Source: Phaeotremella fagi
Lineage: Eukaryota; Basidiomycota; Tremellomycetes; Tremellales; Phaeotremellaceae
Assembly (NCBI GenBank): GCA_001599715.1
Contig: BCHU01000004.1
Coordinates: 682,001-746,000, forward strand
Length of the DNA stretch: 64,000 bases
Direction: 5' to 3'
Of the stretch, positions 10,365-20,237 are shown one piece after another. Position 1 is the first letter of the stretch. The number at the start of each line of letters is the position of its first letter. The position numbers were made by a program, and so were the translations under genes. The notes under the pieces are model-generated. The model ran no database searches. It was given only the letters and a program-made list of their open reading frames with translations, and had not been told where the DNA came from.

Positions 10365-12421
10365 TTAATAGAAATGTCTGAAAAGAGGGTTCGAAGGTCC
10401 TTGAGCCAGTGCCTCTGTTGGAACATCTATGGAGTTCAGTTGGTAAAGATCATGACCAGATACGGTAAGTCCTTGACATACCTTTTGATTGCCAATTAAC
10501 TCCCTGAGCCTTATTTCTCTTTCTGTTATCCAGATACATCCAAGTTCGGAGGAAAATTACTAAAACTAATCCTACCGCTTCGATGCCAGCGGTGATTGCC
10601 AATGGAACAACGTATTTTGGAGAAAACCTTTCAAGAGGACATCAGAAAAATCACAAACAGAACTTGATTACTACCCACTTGTCAAGGAAAATATTAGCTG
10701 AAACGATACCACCCAAGTTAGCCAAGAAAGTGAACGATCCTACACGGAAAGCTCTTCCATCTTCAGTAGGATCATTGCATTGATGCCAGGTGTGGAAGAT
10801 GACTGAGGGCGTGAAAGAACCGAAAGTGATCAGGAAGACTGCAGCATATCCTGCACCAGTGTTTTCGTAGGGTAACCCGACGAGCATTAGACAACCGATA
10901 ACGACCCACACGAATGCTGAGGCAAGATGAAGACCACGTTCTCTGAAATAGTCTGATGAGAAGGCTGTGATGAGGAGGACTATCGTACCGCAGACATAGG
11001 GGGCTACTGTGAAGAGATTGGTTTTGACGACTGAATAGCCGAATCGACCAATGATCTAAATTAAATCGTTAGACTATTGAACACCGCTTAGAAGAACCAA
11101 CATACCTGAGTTAAGAAATTTCCAGCAACGGATCCACCGATACCATAACACAAAGCGATCGTTCCATAAACATAAAACTTCCAATCCCTTAGGGGAGCGA
11201 AGAAACGTCTAGCACTGAACACAGTGTTGACAGCAGTTGAACCATCCTTGAGTAATCTGAGCTTAGCCACCAATCTCTCTCTGTCGTTTAGTCCTGGGAA
11301 ATGTTCTGGGTTTCTTGGTAAGAAGATGGCGAGTAGAATGGCGAAGGCGACTGTGAACGAGCCCTCGATCAGGAATAATATTTGCCAACCCCATAGCTTA
11401 GAATCCATTTGGAACACCCCGTAAGCCTGAAAGACAGTGTTAGAAGAACGAAAACACTTTAGAAAAAGCAGAAAACATTTTCAAGAGTGCCACGCAAAAC
11501 CAAGTCAACTTACAATCAGACCAGAAAATGCACCAGAAAGAGCATTACAGGAGTAAAACGCTGCAATACGCTGTCGATTGTTAGATACTACTACAGCGCT
11601 CTCAACGACCGACTCACTCGTCCAAGTTCTCCACGAGTGTAGAAAGTCGTAAGTTGGAAGATCAACGAGGCGGCGAAACCAGCCTCGAACGCTCCCAGTA
11701 CTGAGAACTATTTAACCACTTGTAATATGTTTGGATGGAATGACCAGACTTACATAGACGAATGATCAATACACCAGCAAAATTTGAACCACCAGCGTTG
11801 ATGACTGCCATCGAACCCCAGCCGATCATCATTGTGGGTAAAGTCCAATGAGGTCCGAATTTACGAGTAAGGAGGACGGCTGGTACAACCAGAGTACAGA
11901 AGGGAATGTAGAAAACACTGAGCATGATCTGTAAAAAAAGGCGTCAATTCGACTTATTGGAAGCTTCGGTCGATTTGCTTACACTGTAACCGTTGGCTGG
12001 GAAGTTCAGATCGGCTAGAAGGAGAGTCGGCATTGAAGGACTGGTAGAAATGGTAGGAACGTACTGGTCATTCCATCTGATTTGGCATTAGAGACATTAC
12101 TTCTGTCCAAAGAGTTGAAAATGTAAGCCCCTAAACAGTGATTGCCACATCAGTAAATGTCGTTTTTTTGGAAGAATATGATTGAACTAACACCAAATCA
12201 AGGGGATGATCTGTAGAACTGTTTAGTATATCATTTCTTGAACCAATCATCGCACTCACTCTCCAGTCAAATTTACGAACAAGAGCTCTACTCTCTTCGG
12301 GAGTGAAAGAATAAGCCGAAAGGTCAACATCGTCAACGTTGGTGATATCATTCTGACCTCTGCTGTTGGAGTCAGAATCTAGGTCTTGGATTTTAGATGG
12401 AGTTTTCTCTAAGTCAGACAT
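10365..12421 (-). CDS. MFS anion:cation symporter, Dal5/allantoate permease type
   Basis: Plasma-membrane transporter of the major facilitator superfamily, of the fungal group that takes up allantoate, nicotinate, vitamins or other organic anions by proton symport; the substrate cannot be read from sequence. From ATG 12421 an acidic N-tail (MSDLEKTPSKIQDLDSDSNS) leads to KFDWR, then WWAYIFNSLDRSNVSNAKSDGM, matching the LDRSNxxNA motif at the end of helix 1 in Dal5-like proteins. Further helices: YSIMLSVFYIPFCTLVVPAV, WTLPTMMIGWGSMAVINAGG, WGWQILFLIEGSFTVAFAIL with the typical FLP after it, and VPLAITAGIEAVGLVLVIFL. It ends PLFRHFY. About ten short introns are needed, one ending in DKFSPKY through a GTGGGT donor. 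The gene lies beside the orphan pair at 13-15 kb and may belong to an accessory region. Confidence 0.88.
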
Positions 12422-13299
12422 TATCTAAAGGAGTCGTGAGAGGAGAGTTGATAAGAAGAGCCTGAAAGTCATCAAGAGCTGTTACATCTTATACCTTCTC
12501 TCTTAAATCAAAACAAATCAAATCTTGATAATTTGACTGAAATGTCGTTCAGTATCACAATACGGGTTCATCCGGCATAATAATTTTAATCTTTTTTATC
12601 TAAGTGACTTGGCTTGTACCCATAGGAATAAACCGATCTTTCAAATGATTAGATAGATCGCCATAGTGACGCGATTGAAATTGTAATTTGGTAATTTCAT
12701 TTGGGTTATCACGCTATCACGTTATCGCTTAGCACCGTATTGCGGAATGCGAGTTCTCATGTGGGCGTGGCGCACAGCACATTCATACTTAAAACGATGA
12801 TCAGCGATGATTTTTGGGATCATCATCTACGTTGTGTATGATCTAGTTCACAAAACTAGCATGAAACTTATCGTGTGTCCCACAAAGGATCGAAAACAGT
12901 TGAAAATCTGCCGTACATCTTTATTTGTTGAGAGTGGCATTCCCCCACCTTTTGGCAGTCTTGACAGACAATGTCTATCAATATTGACTCGTTCTTCCCA
13001 ACAGTCGGATTGCTTTCTCTTTGTCGATAGATTCGACCCATTTCATGGACCTTCCAAAGTAAGAAGTCATTTAACATTTTGACAGAACTTTCGGTGACAA
13101 GTAATTACTCAAAACGGATGTCAAAGGACTGTCCGACAGAGAGCATTTTAGATTAATGCGGATGAACAAACCTTTGTTATGCAAGTCTTCGGACAGCGAA
13201 ATTAAGACTTCATTCATCATCAAGTCTTTATGAGATCAAAAACACTGTTATGTTAGCTTCATATTCTTGTTTCGTCAGTCTGAACAGTACAGTTCAAAT
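12422..13299. other. Intergenic, AT-rich; no supported gene
   Basis: Divergent spacer between the MFS permease and the first orphan paralog, longer than most spacers in the window. It contains overlapping open frames on both strands near 12.8-13.1 kb, but neither shows introns, motifs or family resemblance. A short AT-rich TTATCACGCTATCACGTTATC-like stretch near 12.71 kb is a weak direct repeat. Confidence 0.5.
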
Positions 13300-13918
13300 A
13301 TGTCTTTTTATGAAGCAATCAACCAAGACTGTGAAGATTCCAGTGACCTGATCCGAGACTTCATCTCATTTCCAAGAACCATATTCGATTCAACTTTGTT
13401 GGTTTGTCCTGTCATTGCTCTCACGGAGACCAAAGACAATGAAAGGCAACTCAGACCTTTAATCAGGGAATTATGGCATCCTATCGATAACACCCATAGT
13501 CAGGATATCACAGATTTATGTGAATCACTCGAAAAATCGTTCAAAACACAACTCGTCTTAGATGTTTCAAAAGATTTGCCAACTTTACAGTCCCCACTCA
13601 AAAAAATGTTAGGCGAATTGATCAACCACATCAAAGACAACTCCCAAATGCTAGGCAATCTCTACGATCTCGATTTCACCAAAGTCTCAATGTTTGCTCC
13701 TAACCCAACAGATTTTGATCAAATGTATGATCAACCTTTCTCAAATCGAATGTCGGAACATTAACCCTTGGTCGGAATTCCAACAAATCAACGTGTATCA
13801 AACCCAATACGAACTACCTGATGGTAGTTCAATCTTGTATCTGGGGTCACTTAAAGTTCAAGAAAATAGTGCGCCTATAAAGGATTGCTCAAAAGATGCT
13901 CGGAATTATCCTTAGTAG
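13300..13918 (+). pseudogene. Orphan family copy 1, frameshifted paralog of the gene at 14290
   Basis: An open frame from ATG 13300 (MSFYEAINQDCEDSSDL) runs to a stop at 13762-13764. The next frame over then continues the family match: CRNINPWSEFQQINVY and ILYLGSLKVQ align with PNPWTDLDSINAY and VYVASLKVQ of the downstream copy. Shared blocks before the break are LQSPL, ELINHIKD and the PNP-D-Q-Y pattern. The frame changes by +1 between about 13735 and 13775, and no GT-AG pair in that stretch could remove the shift by splicing. The simplest reading is a recently broken gene; a sequencing error, a truncated but working protein or +1 frameshifting are alternatives. The protein family is not one I recognise. 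The part upstream of MSFYE in the same frame is probably leader. Confidence 0.62.
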
Positions 13919-14289
13919 GAGGCTCTGAGGATTGATCAAGGTCTTAGGGGGATTGATATGTAAATAATTGTGTTGGATGCTAATCTGTTAGTCAGTATGG
14001 AGCCAATACCAATTGTGCTGCACCCCGCTTACCATTTTTGGGACTTTGGTCGCTTCTTGAAAGACACAAGTTTGTGCCTTCTTACCCATCACGTCAAATC
14101 GTTTCATTGCCAAATACGACAATGATGTAGAAACCTTTGTTTCACTGGGCTTCTAAATTTCCTGTCCTTTCCCTCTGACTCAATTGGGCGATAAATACCA
14201 TTTTATCGTCTTCTGTTACTACTTCCTTTTCATTCACATCGACTTGATAGATACACGAGACCTGCAACTCTCACTGAGCCTATCTCATC
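13919..14289. other. Spacer between the two orphan paralogs
   Basis: Likely 3' UTR of copy 1 and promoter of copy 2. A GATAAATACC TATA-like sequence lies at about 14189, roughly 100 bp before the second ATG. Nothing else was recognised. Confidence 0.5.
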
Positions 14290-14943
14290 ATGTCTTCCAG
14301 CAGGAAACATCTATACAAACATAGCACCGACCCAAACTACAGTCAAGACGAATCACCCTCCAGCTCTTCAGACCCGTTCAGTTCAGATTTCTTCGTCTCT
14401 CCTACTACTTGGGTCACAGAGTCAAATGGCAAAAGGAGTGTTCTACCATGTATAACAGCTTTATGGAGTGACAGCCAGGAAAGCTATAAGTCAAATTTCA
14501 GGAATCTGATCAAATCACTCCGAGTGTCTTTCCAACCAAAGAAATCGATCAACCCTTCAGAATCCTTAATTGTCCTGCAGTCTCCTCTAGAGGAGATACT
14601 GAGCGAACTGATCAATCATATAAAAGACGAATCACACAAGCAAGGCTTAAAGCACGGTCTTGATATCAAAACAGTACACATGTATCCACCCAATCCCAAG
14701 GATATCAATCAGTGCTACGGAAATCCCTATGAAATCGATCTCGAAGACCCCAATCCTTGGACTGATCTGGACAGTATTAACGCTTATTCGAAAGATCACA
14801 CCTTCCCGAGTGGTGTCAAAGGGGTTTACGTGGCTTCTTTGAAAGTTCAAAAAGGTGCTAAGGTTGAGTCTGATGTAAAAGGTTTAGGGAGGAAAGATCT
14901 TCCTCCTTCCTACGAGGATGTGTTCGGGGTCTTAGAGAATTAG
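14290..14943 (+). CDS. Orphan family copy 2, unknown function, C-terminal PPxY-type motif
   Basis: Single-exon gene for 217 aa, unusual here because nearly all neighbours have introns. The first 40 residues are Ser-rich and polar (SPSSSSDPFSSDFF). The middle holds blocks shared with the upstream copy: VLQSPLEEILSELINHIKDE, then VHMYPPNPKDINQCYGNPY, PNPWTDLDSINAY and GVYVASLKVQ. The C-terminus reads GRKDLPPSYEDVFGVLEN; LPPSY is a PPxY motif of the kind bound by WW domains such as those in Nedd4/Rsp5 ubiquitin ligases. There is no signal peptide or membrane helix. I do not recognise the family; it may be restricted to this fungal group. Function unknown. Confidence 0.7.
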   Translation: MSSSRKHLYKHSTDPNYSQDESPSSSSDPFSSDFFVSPTTWVTESNGKRSVLPCITALWSDSQESYKSNFRNLIKSLRVSFQPKKSINPSESLIVLQSPLEEILSELINHIKDESHKQGLKHGLDIKTVHMYPPNPKDINQCYGNPYEIDLEDPNPWTDLDSINAYSKDHTFPSGVKGVYVASLKVQKGAKVESDVKGLGRKDLPPSYEDVFGVLEN

Positions 14944-15359
14944 TGGTCATGGGTAGTGCTGTACCGTACGCACATACATACAGGTACGTAGACTTCGATG
15001 CACGCAGAATTCAGTGATTTGAGTACTTGTCTTCGATGTTCTTTTTGGATTATCTCATGACTTCTTCGAGCGACTCAGTCAGATGGATCAGTTAGAAACC
15101 CGAGCAAAATTAGAACTGTGATTCCCTTCCATTGTACTGTATAGGTACTATCAGAAAGGTCGCTGATTGGAAAGTGGATGCAAAATCTTCTTGTCATGCT
15201 TCCACAGGATCAGTACCAGTAGATTTCGGAATTCAGGCACCGGCATAGCGATAATCTTCGAGTCGTTTCAAAGTCAAAATAGCAGATGGAGGTGGAGGTG
15301 GAGATGGTCATAAATAACATTCACCTTAGTAGTTAGACAACTTACATGCCATCACTATC
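14944..15359. other. Intergenic between orphan copy 2 and ABC ATPase gene
   Basis: No coding sequence supported. A purine-rich GGAGGTGGAGGTGGAGATGG stretch lies near 15.29 kb, probably in the promoter or leader of the ABC gene. An ATG at about 15348 is closed by a TGA after five codons, so translation is taken to start at 15360. Confidence 0.5.
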
Positions 15360-17206
15360 ATGACAGCCAAGATGGGGAAGCTGCCATTGCTGAGATTACC
15401 ACCTAACGCTACTGTTCATAAATTCGGAACACCTTCTGTATCACCTTCGACAGCTTTACTAAGATTTGGTAAACCAGGATGGACTATCAATAAATCTTCT
15501 GCCGAGGGATGGGCTATAGTTGGAGATGGCGAGGGGAGGAGATTAGCCGTAGAGGTGAGTGATGTACCAACAACAGACAGCTCATCCATCTGTAGACACT
15601 CCTTAGTCGTCATAGAATCCATCCACTTATACCACCACCAGGTCCATTCCCATACATAACCTCTTTACTTGAATCTCAAAAATCATCTTCTGAACATGAT
15701 ACATCTCAAATCACCTTGAACAAAAACAACACAGCTGTTTTAGATACCACTTCCAAACCTATCAGACATTTAGCGTTCGCACGTCCACCCCCATCAGGTG
15801 AATTTACGGATTTCACCGCTCGATATGGATCATTACAAGATGAAGATAAATTGTCATTCAGGGAGACGTTACAAGGCTTACATCCACCCCCAACTTCCGA
15901 AGATATAGAGCGAGTAGCTGAAATGATGAAGATCAATCACCTCCTAGATTTACCGGCAGTTTCTTTATCAAGTGGTCAAACTCGTCGTGGAAGGATTGCA
16001 GCCGGTTTGTTAACCCGACCTGTGGTTTTGATATTAGAAGATCCAATGGCTGGATTGGATGTTGGAAGTAGGAAAGAGGTTTCTGATATACTTGGATCAT
16101 TGAATTCTGGGGGTGAGCTACGGATTGTACTGGTTATCAGAGGGAAAGGGGGTGATATACCTGATTGGATTAGTGACGTTTGTGAAATCAAGAATGGTGA
16201 TGTTTGGATTGGATCGAAGAGTGAATGGAGTGATAGGATTGGTGCAGAAGATGAGAATCATGTTAATGAGACGGATACTATTAAAAAGATTGAAGAGATT
16301 GAAGAAGAGAATGGAGAACCGGTTGTGGAATTGAACGGTGTAAATGTATCTTATGGCGAGGGAACGAGAAAAGTGAGTATTCAAGAGGATGTTTTCTACT
16401 TGACTTACAACTAGAAAATCAGGTTCTAAAAGATGTATCATGGACGATCAAACCAGGGGAAAAATGGCATCTCCAAGGGGCAAACGGTAAATAGAATTCA
16501 AACTTCCAATAATGATTGCCAGCTGACAGTCAACGTTTCAGGATCTGGCAAAACAACCCTCCTCTCCCTGATCCTCGGACACCATCCAAGATCCTACAGT
16601 CTCCCCTCAGAATCATTGAAACTATTCTCCAAACCAAGAAGATCAATCCCCTCACCAACTTTACGTACCTACATCGGCCACACCTCTCCAGAGATCTACG
16701 CGTCTTTCCCTAGAGGTATGGGATTATCAGCGTTCGAAGCTATCGGATCGGGATTCGAGGGTGTGTTCTCCAGACGATCTTTGAATGAAGATAAAAAGAA
16801 ACGGGTTTTGGATTTATTAAGATGCTTCCAAGATTTACTTCAACCTTCGCGATTCCATGAGAAGATTATAGATAAGAACGGTGACGGTGATACTGAAGCT
16901 GAATTGATCAAATTGGCTAAAACTTCATTCGCACATTTCCCACCTACTCAACAAGCTTTACTTTTGTTTTTACGTTCGATAGTTTCGAAATCACCTTTAC
17001 TTATTTTGGATGAACCTAGTCAAGGTATGGATGAAGCTATTTGGGAAAGATGTAAATCTTTATTAGAGACAGAGTGGAATAGTGTAGGGAAAGGTGGAAC
17101 TAAACAGGCGGTCATTGTGGTTAGTCATTATCTTGATGAAGTACCTTGGAAGAGTGGTCAAGGGAAAGTCTTTAAGCTTGACAAGGGGGTTGGAGTTGTT
17201 GAATGA
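15360..17206 (+). CDS. Two-domain soluble ABC ATPase, ModF/YDR061W-like
   Basis: Contains two ABC ATPase domains in one chain and no membrane helices, like yeast YDR061W and bacterial ModF; the role of this family is poorly known, possibly mitochondrial. Exons 15360-15554, 15596-16372, 16423-16486 and 16542-17206 give 566 aa. The second-exon acceptor at 15595 was chosen because later acceptors bring in a stop; it yields SRHRIHPLIPPPGPFPYI. Domain 1 has a degenerate P-loop (VGDGEGRRLA, no Lys-Ser/Thr), a good signature (LSSGQTRRGRIA) and a modified Walker B (VVLILEDPMAGLD). Domain 2 has a perfect P-loop (GANGSGKTTLL), Walker B (LLILDEPSQGMDE) and switch His (VVSHYLDEVP), but its signature is replaced by PPTQQ. 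So only one of the two composite ATP sites looks intact. Confidence 0.85.
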
Positions 17207-17426
17207 GTATAGGAAATTGTTACAATTGAAGAAAGGAATTTCACCGGTTGCGATGTTGCATTGATATTAAAGCTATAGCATAGAAATTGAAATTCAGATA
17301 TATGCATTTGTCTATTTACTATCGGTTGTTGTCTATGGTTTGATGTCTATCTGCGGATGGGTATACTCGATCTTGACGAATTGCGTAACAGTTTAAACTT
17401 GTTTACGATGTTCCTACAAGCAGATG

Positions 17427-19138
17427 TTAGCCACTGAATTTCGACTATGAAACTCAAATCCAACTTACAGGTTTATGATCAACTTCATGATCAACATGTA
17501 CGAAACACCTGTCAACATCCGGTAGAGCTTCAATCTGATCCTGTAGATCTTGAGCTATATCATGAGCTTTCCAAAGAGGCATCTCTGGTGGTAAAACTAT
17601 ATCAATCTCGACGAAATATTGTGGTCCAGAATGGTAAACTCTGCAGGTATCGACTTTGAGAATTTCAGTGTTAAACGTCATAGCTTTGTATGTTACTAAA
17701 TTTTGATATTCGGCGGGAGCAGCTATTCCAGCTAAGAACGTGAATTGTTCTAAGGTTTCGGTTTTTGATTAATGTTTTTCTTGGTTTGGTGAGATGGACT
17801 TACCATAGACTGTTCTGGCCCAGACGGTGATGATGCACAATGCGATTATGGTAGCTCCCATTGGATCGATCCACCAAGCAAGTTTGGAACCACCAGCAGA
17901 TGTCAAGATACCAAAGCCATTTCTAGATAACAAAGTAAACAAAAGCGGTTTTGTATCACAAATCACTCACGTTAGTAAATCGTTTCGGTGATCTTCCCAT
18001 AGAACCTGGACCTGGGACGATGAACCACGGATAGCATAACAGTAGAGGAACAGAGCGAATTTTGTTCCTAGTAAAGCTTCAGCACGAAGAAAAGTGGTAG
18101 GTTACATGTAACTGACCGAAAGCTATTCCGACAGCTATGATTGATGGGACGTGGAAATCATTCTTCTCGTCTCCAGAGTGAGTTACGAATTCCTGGATTG
18201 ATTCTACCTGACGATAGGATGGGTTGAGAATGCCGTATGATAAGTTTGACATTACTTACGATAAGAATAACGTTGACACCACCCATGATTGCTCCGTAGA
18301 CGATATTTCCACTGTTATGGGTCAGAAACGATTACAGTTACTGCATTCAATTGCTCACACTGAAGTAGAAGTGTAAGTGAGTATGTGATATTTAATGAGG
18401 CGATAGTGATCTGACTTACTTGTTTCAAATCTTGATCCTCTGACTGGCCATTTCTTCTCTTCAACTCTGACCGAAGCCCTGTGAGCAAGATACAGAATTA
18501 CATTGGCAAAAGGATCAACTGCAAAGTTTGTTCAGTCAAATCGAAGATCATCGTAAAGATGGAAACTTACAGACTATAGGAAAAGAAAAGTTAGCACAGG
18601 GAAATGATCTTGAACCCAAAACTCACCTGCGTCGATAGCACTAGCGAAAAGAGCCAAACTCAAACTACTAATAGCAGCATATAATTGAAGACCAGCGAGA
18701 ATGATGTTGGCGGCCAACGAAAGATTGATAGCCAGTTTGACTTTCAACGCCATATCCTTCTCATCTTGAGCTGCATCAGCAGTGTGGGCTGACATTGGCT
18801 TGAGTAGGTCCGCAATTCGTTCATTCTGATTTTCGTAGAAATCTGCAATTTTCTTTCCTTTTTTGCGACTAGGATCGTTGATAAATGGGAAGAATTGAAA
18901 TGAACCAAGATCGAACTCACTGTTTAACCTCACTTATAGCTTCGTCACTCATGATCTTACTTCTTAAAAGTAATGGATCTCTTTCACCAGCTTCTCTTCC
19001 AACTACTGAGGGCATACTCATAAGTTCGAGATCTGGTCCGCTGGTTGTAGTTGAAACCGGACGTGTTGAGGATCGATGAATTTCTGATAGAACTGTTGGT
19101 AGTTCAACATTAGCTGCTGCTACGTGAATATCGTTCAT
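17427..19138 (-). CDS. Cation diffusion facilitator (CDF), probable Mn-type
   Basis: Metal/proton antiporter moving divalent cations out of the cytosol. From ATG 19138 an N-terminal soluble part (MNDIHVAAANVELPTVLSE, then IADFYENQNERIADLL) precedes the membrane domain: KLAINLSLAANIILAGLQLY, SSLSLALFASAIDAV, a loop with AHRASVRVEEKKWPVRG, then AIMGGVNVILIVESIQEFV, SIIAVGIAFGTKFALFLYCY and AWWIDPMGATIIALCIITVW. The C-terminal cytosolic domain reads CRVYHSGPQYFVEIDIVLPP ... CFVHVDHEVDHKP. The first metal-site helix carries an Asp-x-x-x-Asp pattern (SAIDAV-DP) as in Mn-CDFs of plants and fungi, not the His-x-x-x-Asp of zinc exporters, so Mn is the likely substrate (inference). About eight introns. 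The last exon is tentative: an acceptor before 17440 gives HKPSKFSG and stop; a slightly later acceptor gives a longer tail. Confidence 0.87.
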
Positions 19139-19844
19139 GACGATATGGTAAGTCTAGATATGAAGTTAGGTGTAGATTGATAAAGTGTTGTTTGAATTAG
19201 ACTTGATTGGATGACGCTTTAGTGACACTGCTTTCTTCTTGGCTTTTCTGTGGCAAAAAATTGTCGGCAGAGACCCGGCTTGGCTTGGCATTCCAGCTCT
19301 ACATGTCACAGAATTGGATTTCATGGCTTTATGCAGCAGCTTCAGAGCAAGGTACATTCTCACCTTCACAGATGATAGCATAGAAGGAAATTTCACAAAT
19401 TTATTTGCAGCTTTTCTCTGAAATTGTCGTTTGTACCGTTTGTCCTGAAACCCCATCCATTTTCTTTCCTTTGAACTAACCAAAATGTAGGACATTTCTC
19501 ATACAAATCTGTCGTTGATTAGCTAACTTATCCATTGCTCTCTCTCTCCTTTATGCTTTCATTCCTTTGAGTTGAGATGAGGGGATATGTGGGACCGTGC
19601 ATTCTACATCTCTCGATCTGCGATCTTCCATCAAGGGAAAATTGGTTGCAAGGATACGCTACAAAAGTACGTTATACTGAGCCACAGGGTTAAGCTACCA
19701 TAGCAACGCATGCGAAGCCGTCAGGCCTGATGTTCTGAGATGTGAATAAAGAGCAATAGACGTACCAGGATCAGCTTTATATACCCCTCTTTACGATGAA
19801 TATCTTGACCACGAAATTCTTGAAGGACATCAGGATGGGTCGTA
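19139..19844. other. Intergenic: CDF promoter region and tRNA upstream region
   Basis: No protein gene supported. The open frames at 19.2-19.5 kb on both strands show no motifs. Nothing conserved was recognised. Confidence 0.5.
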
Positions 19845-19949
19845 ACGCGGTTGGTGTAAGGGTAACATAGGAGTTTCCCAGGTTTTTGGACAAGTTTCTT
19901 GCATACATGTACAATACTCCTGCCGGGGGTTCGAGTCCCCCATCGCGTA
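19845..19949 (+). tRNA. tRNA-Gly (anticodon CCC) with 34-nt intron
   Basis: A full cloverleaf can be drawn. Acceptor stem ACGCGGT (19845-19851) pairs with ATCGCGT (19942-19948), and A19949 is the discriminator. The D arm is GTGTAAGGGTAACAT. Anticodon stem GGAGT (19870-19874) pairs with ACTCC (19916-19920). The T arm is GGGGG-TTCGAGT-CCCCC (19925-19941). The loop reads TT-CCC-A before an intron at 19881-19914 in the canonical place after position 37. Internal promoter boxes A (GGTGTAAGGGTAAC region) and B (GGTTCGAGTCC) are present. A T5 run about 10 nt downstream is a plausible Pol III terminator. Confidence 0.92.
19881..19914 (+). other. Intron of tRNA-Gly(CCC)
   Basis: Thirty-four bases inserted between nucleotides 37 and 38 of the anticodon loop; the flanking anticodon stem is perfectly paired only when they are removed. 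Confidence 0.8.
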
Positions 19950-20237
19950 GCCTTTCAGTTTTTGTCAAGGACCACTTCCTTTATGAATAACTGTTCATTT
20001 TTCGCTTTGTGTTGGTCTTGTGATGATGATTTGACAGCCTCGAACGAAGGGAAAGCTCGGTTCACATTTCCTTAATTGAGCCCTCCTTTTAAGGTTAACT
20101 CCCTCCTTCTGACCTCCACTTTACACGCGACGTGACTGGACTGCCTGTGTTTTGAATATTATATGGTCGAAGCAGCACTTTTATTCTTTGTACATACATT
20201 CTGAAGATCCCAATACTGTACTGTACAGGTTGCCAAC

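Noticed and set aside
12807..13082. Open frames on both strands in the MFS/orphan spacer
   Set aside because: No domain, no intron logic and no resemblance to the neighbouring orphans; they overlap each other and look like chance frames.
13300..13918. Intron joining the two frames of orphan copy 1
   Set aside because: No AG acceptor lies between the last matched codon of frame one and the first of frame two, and the match is nearly continuous across the break.
10365..17206. Biosynthetic or metal-uptake gene cluster (permease, orphans, ABC, CDF, CutC nearby)
   Set aside because: No core biosynthetic enzyme or shared regulator is present, and the ABC protein has no membrane helices; proximity alone does not support a cluster.
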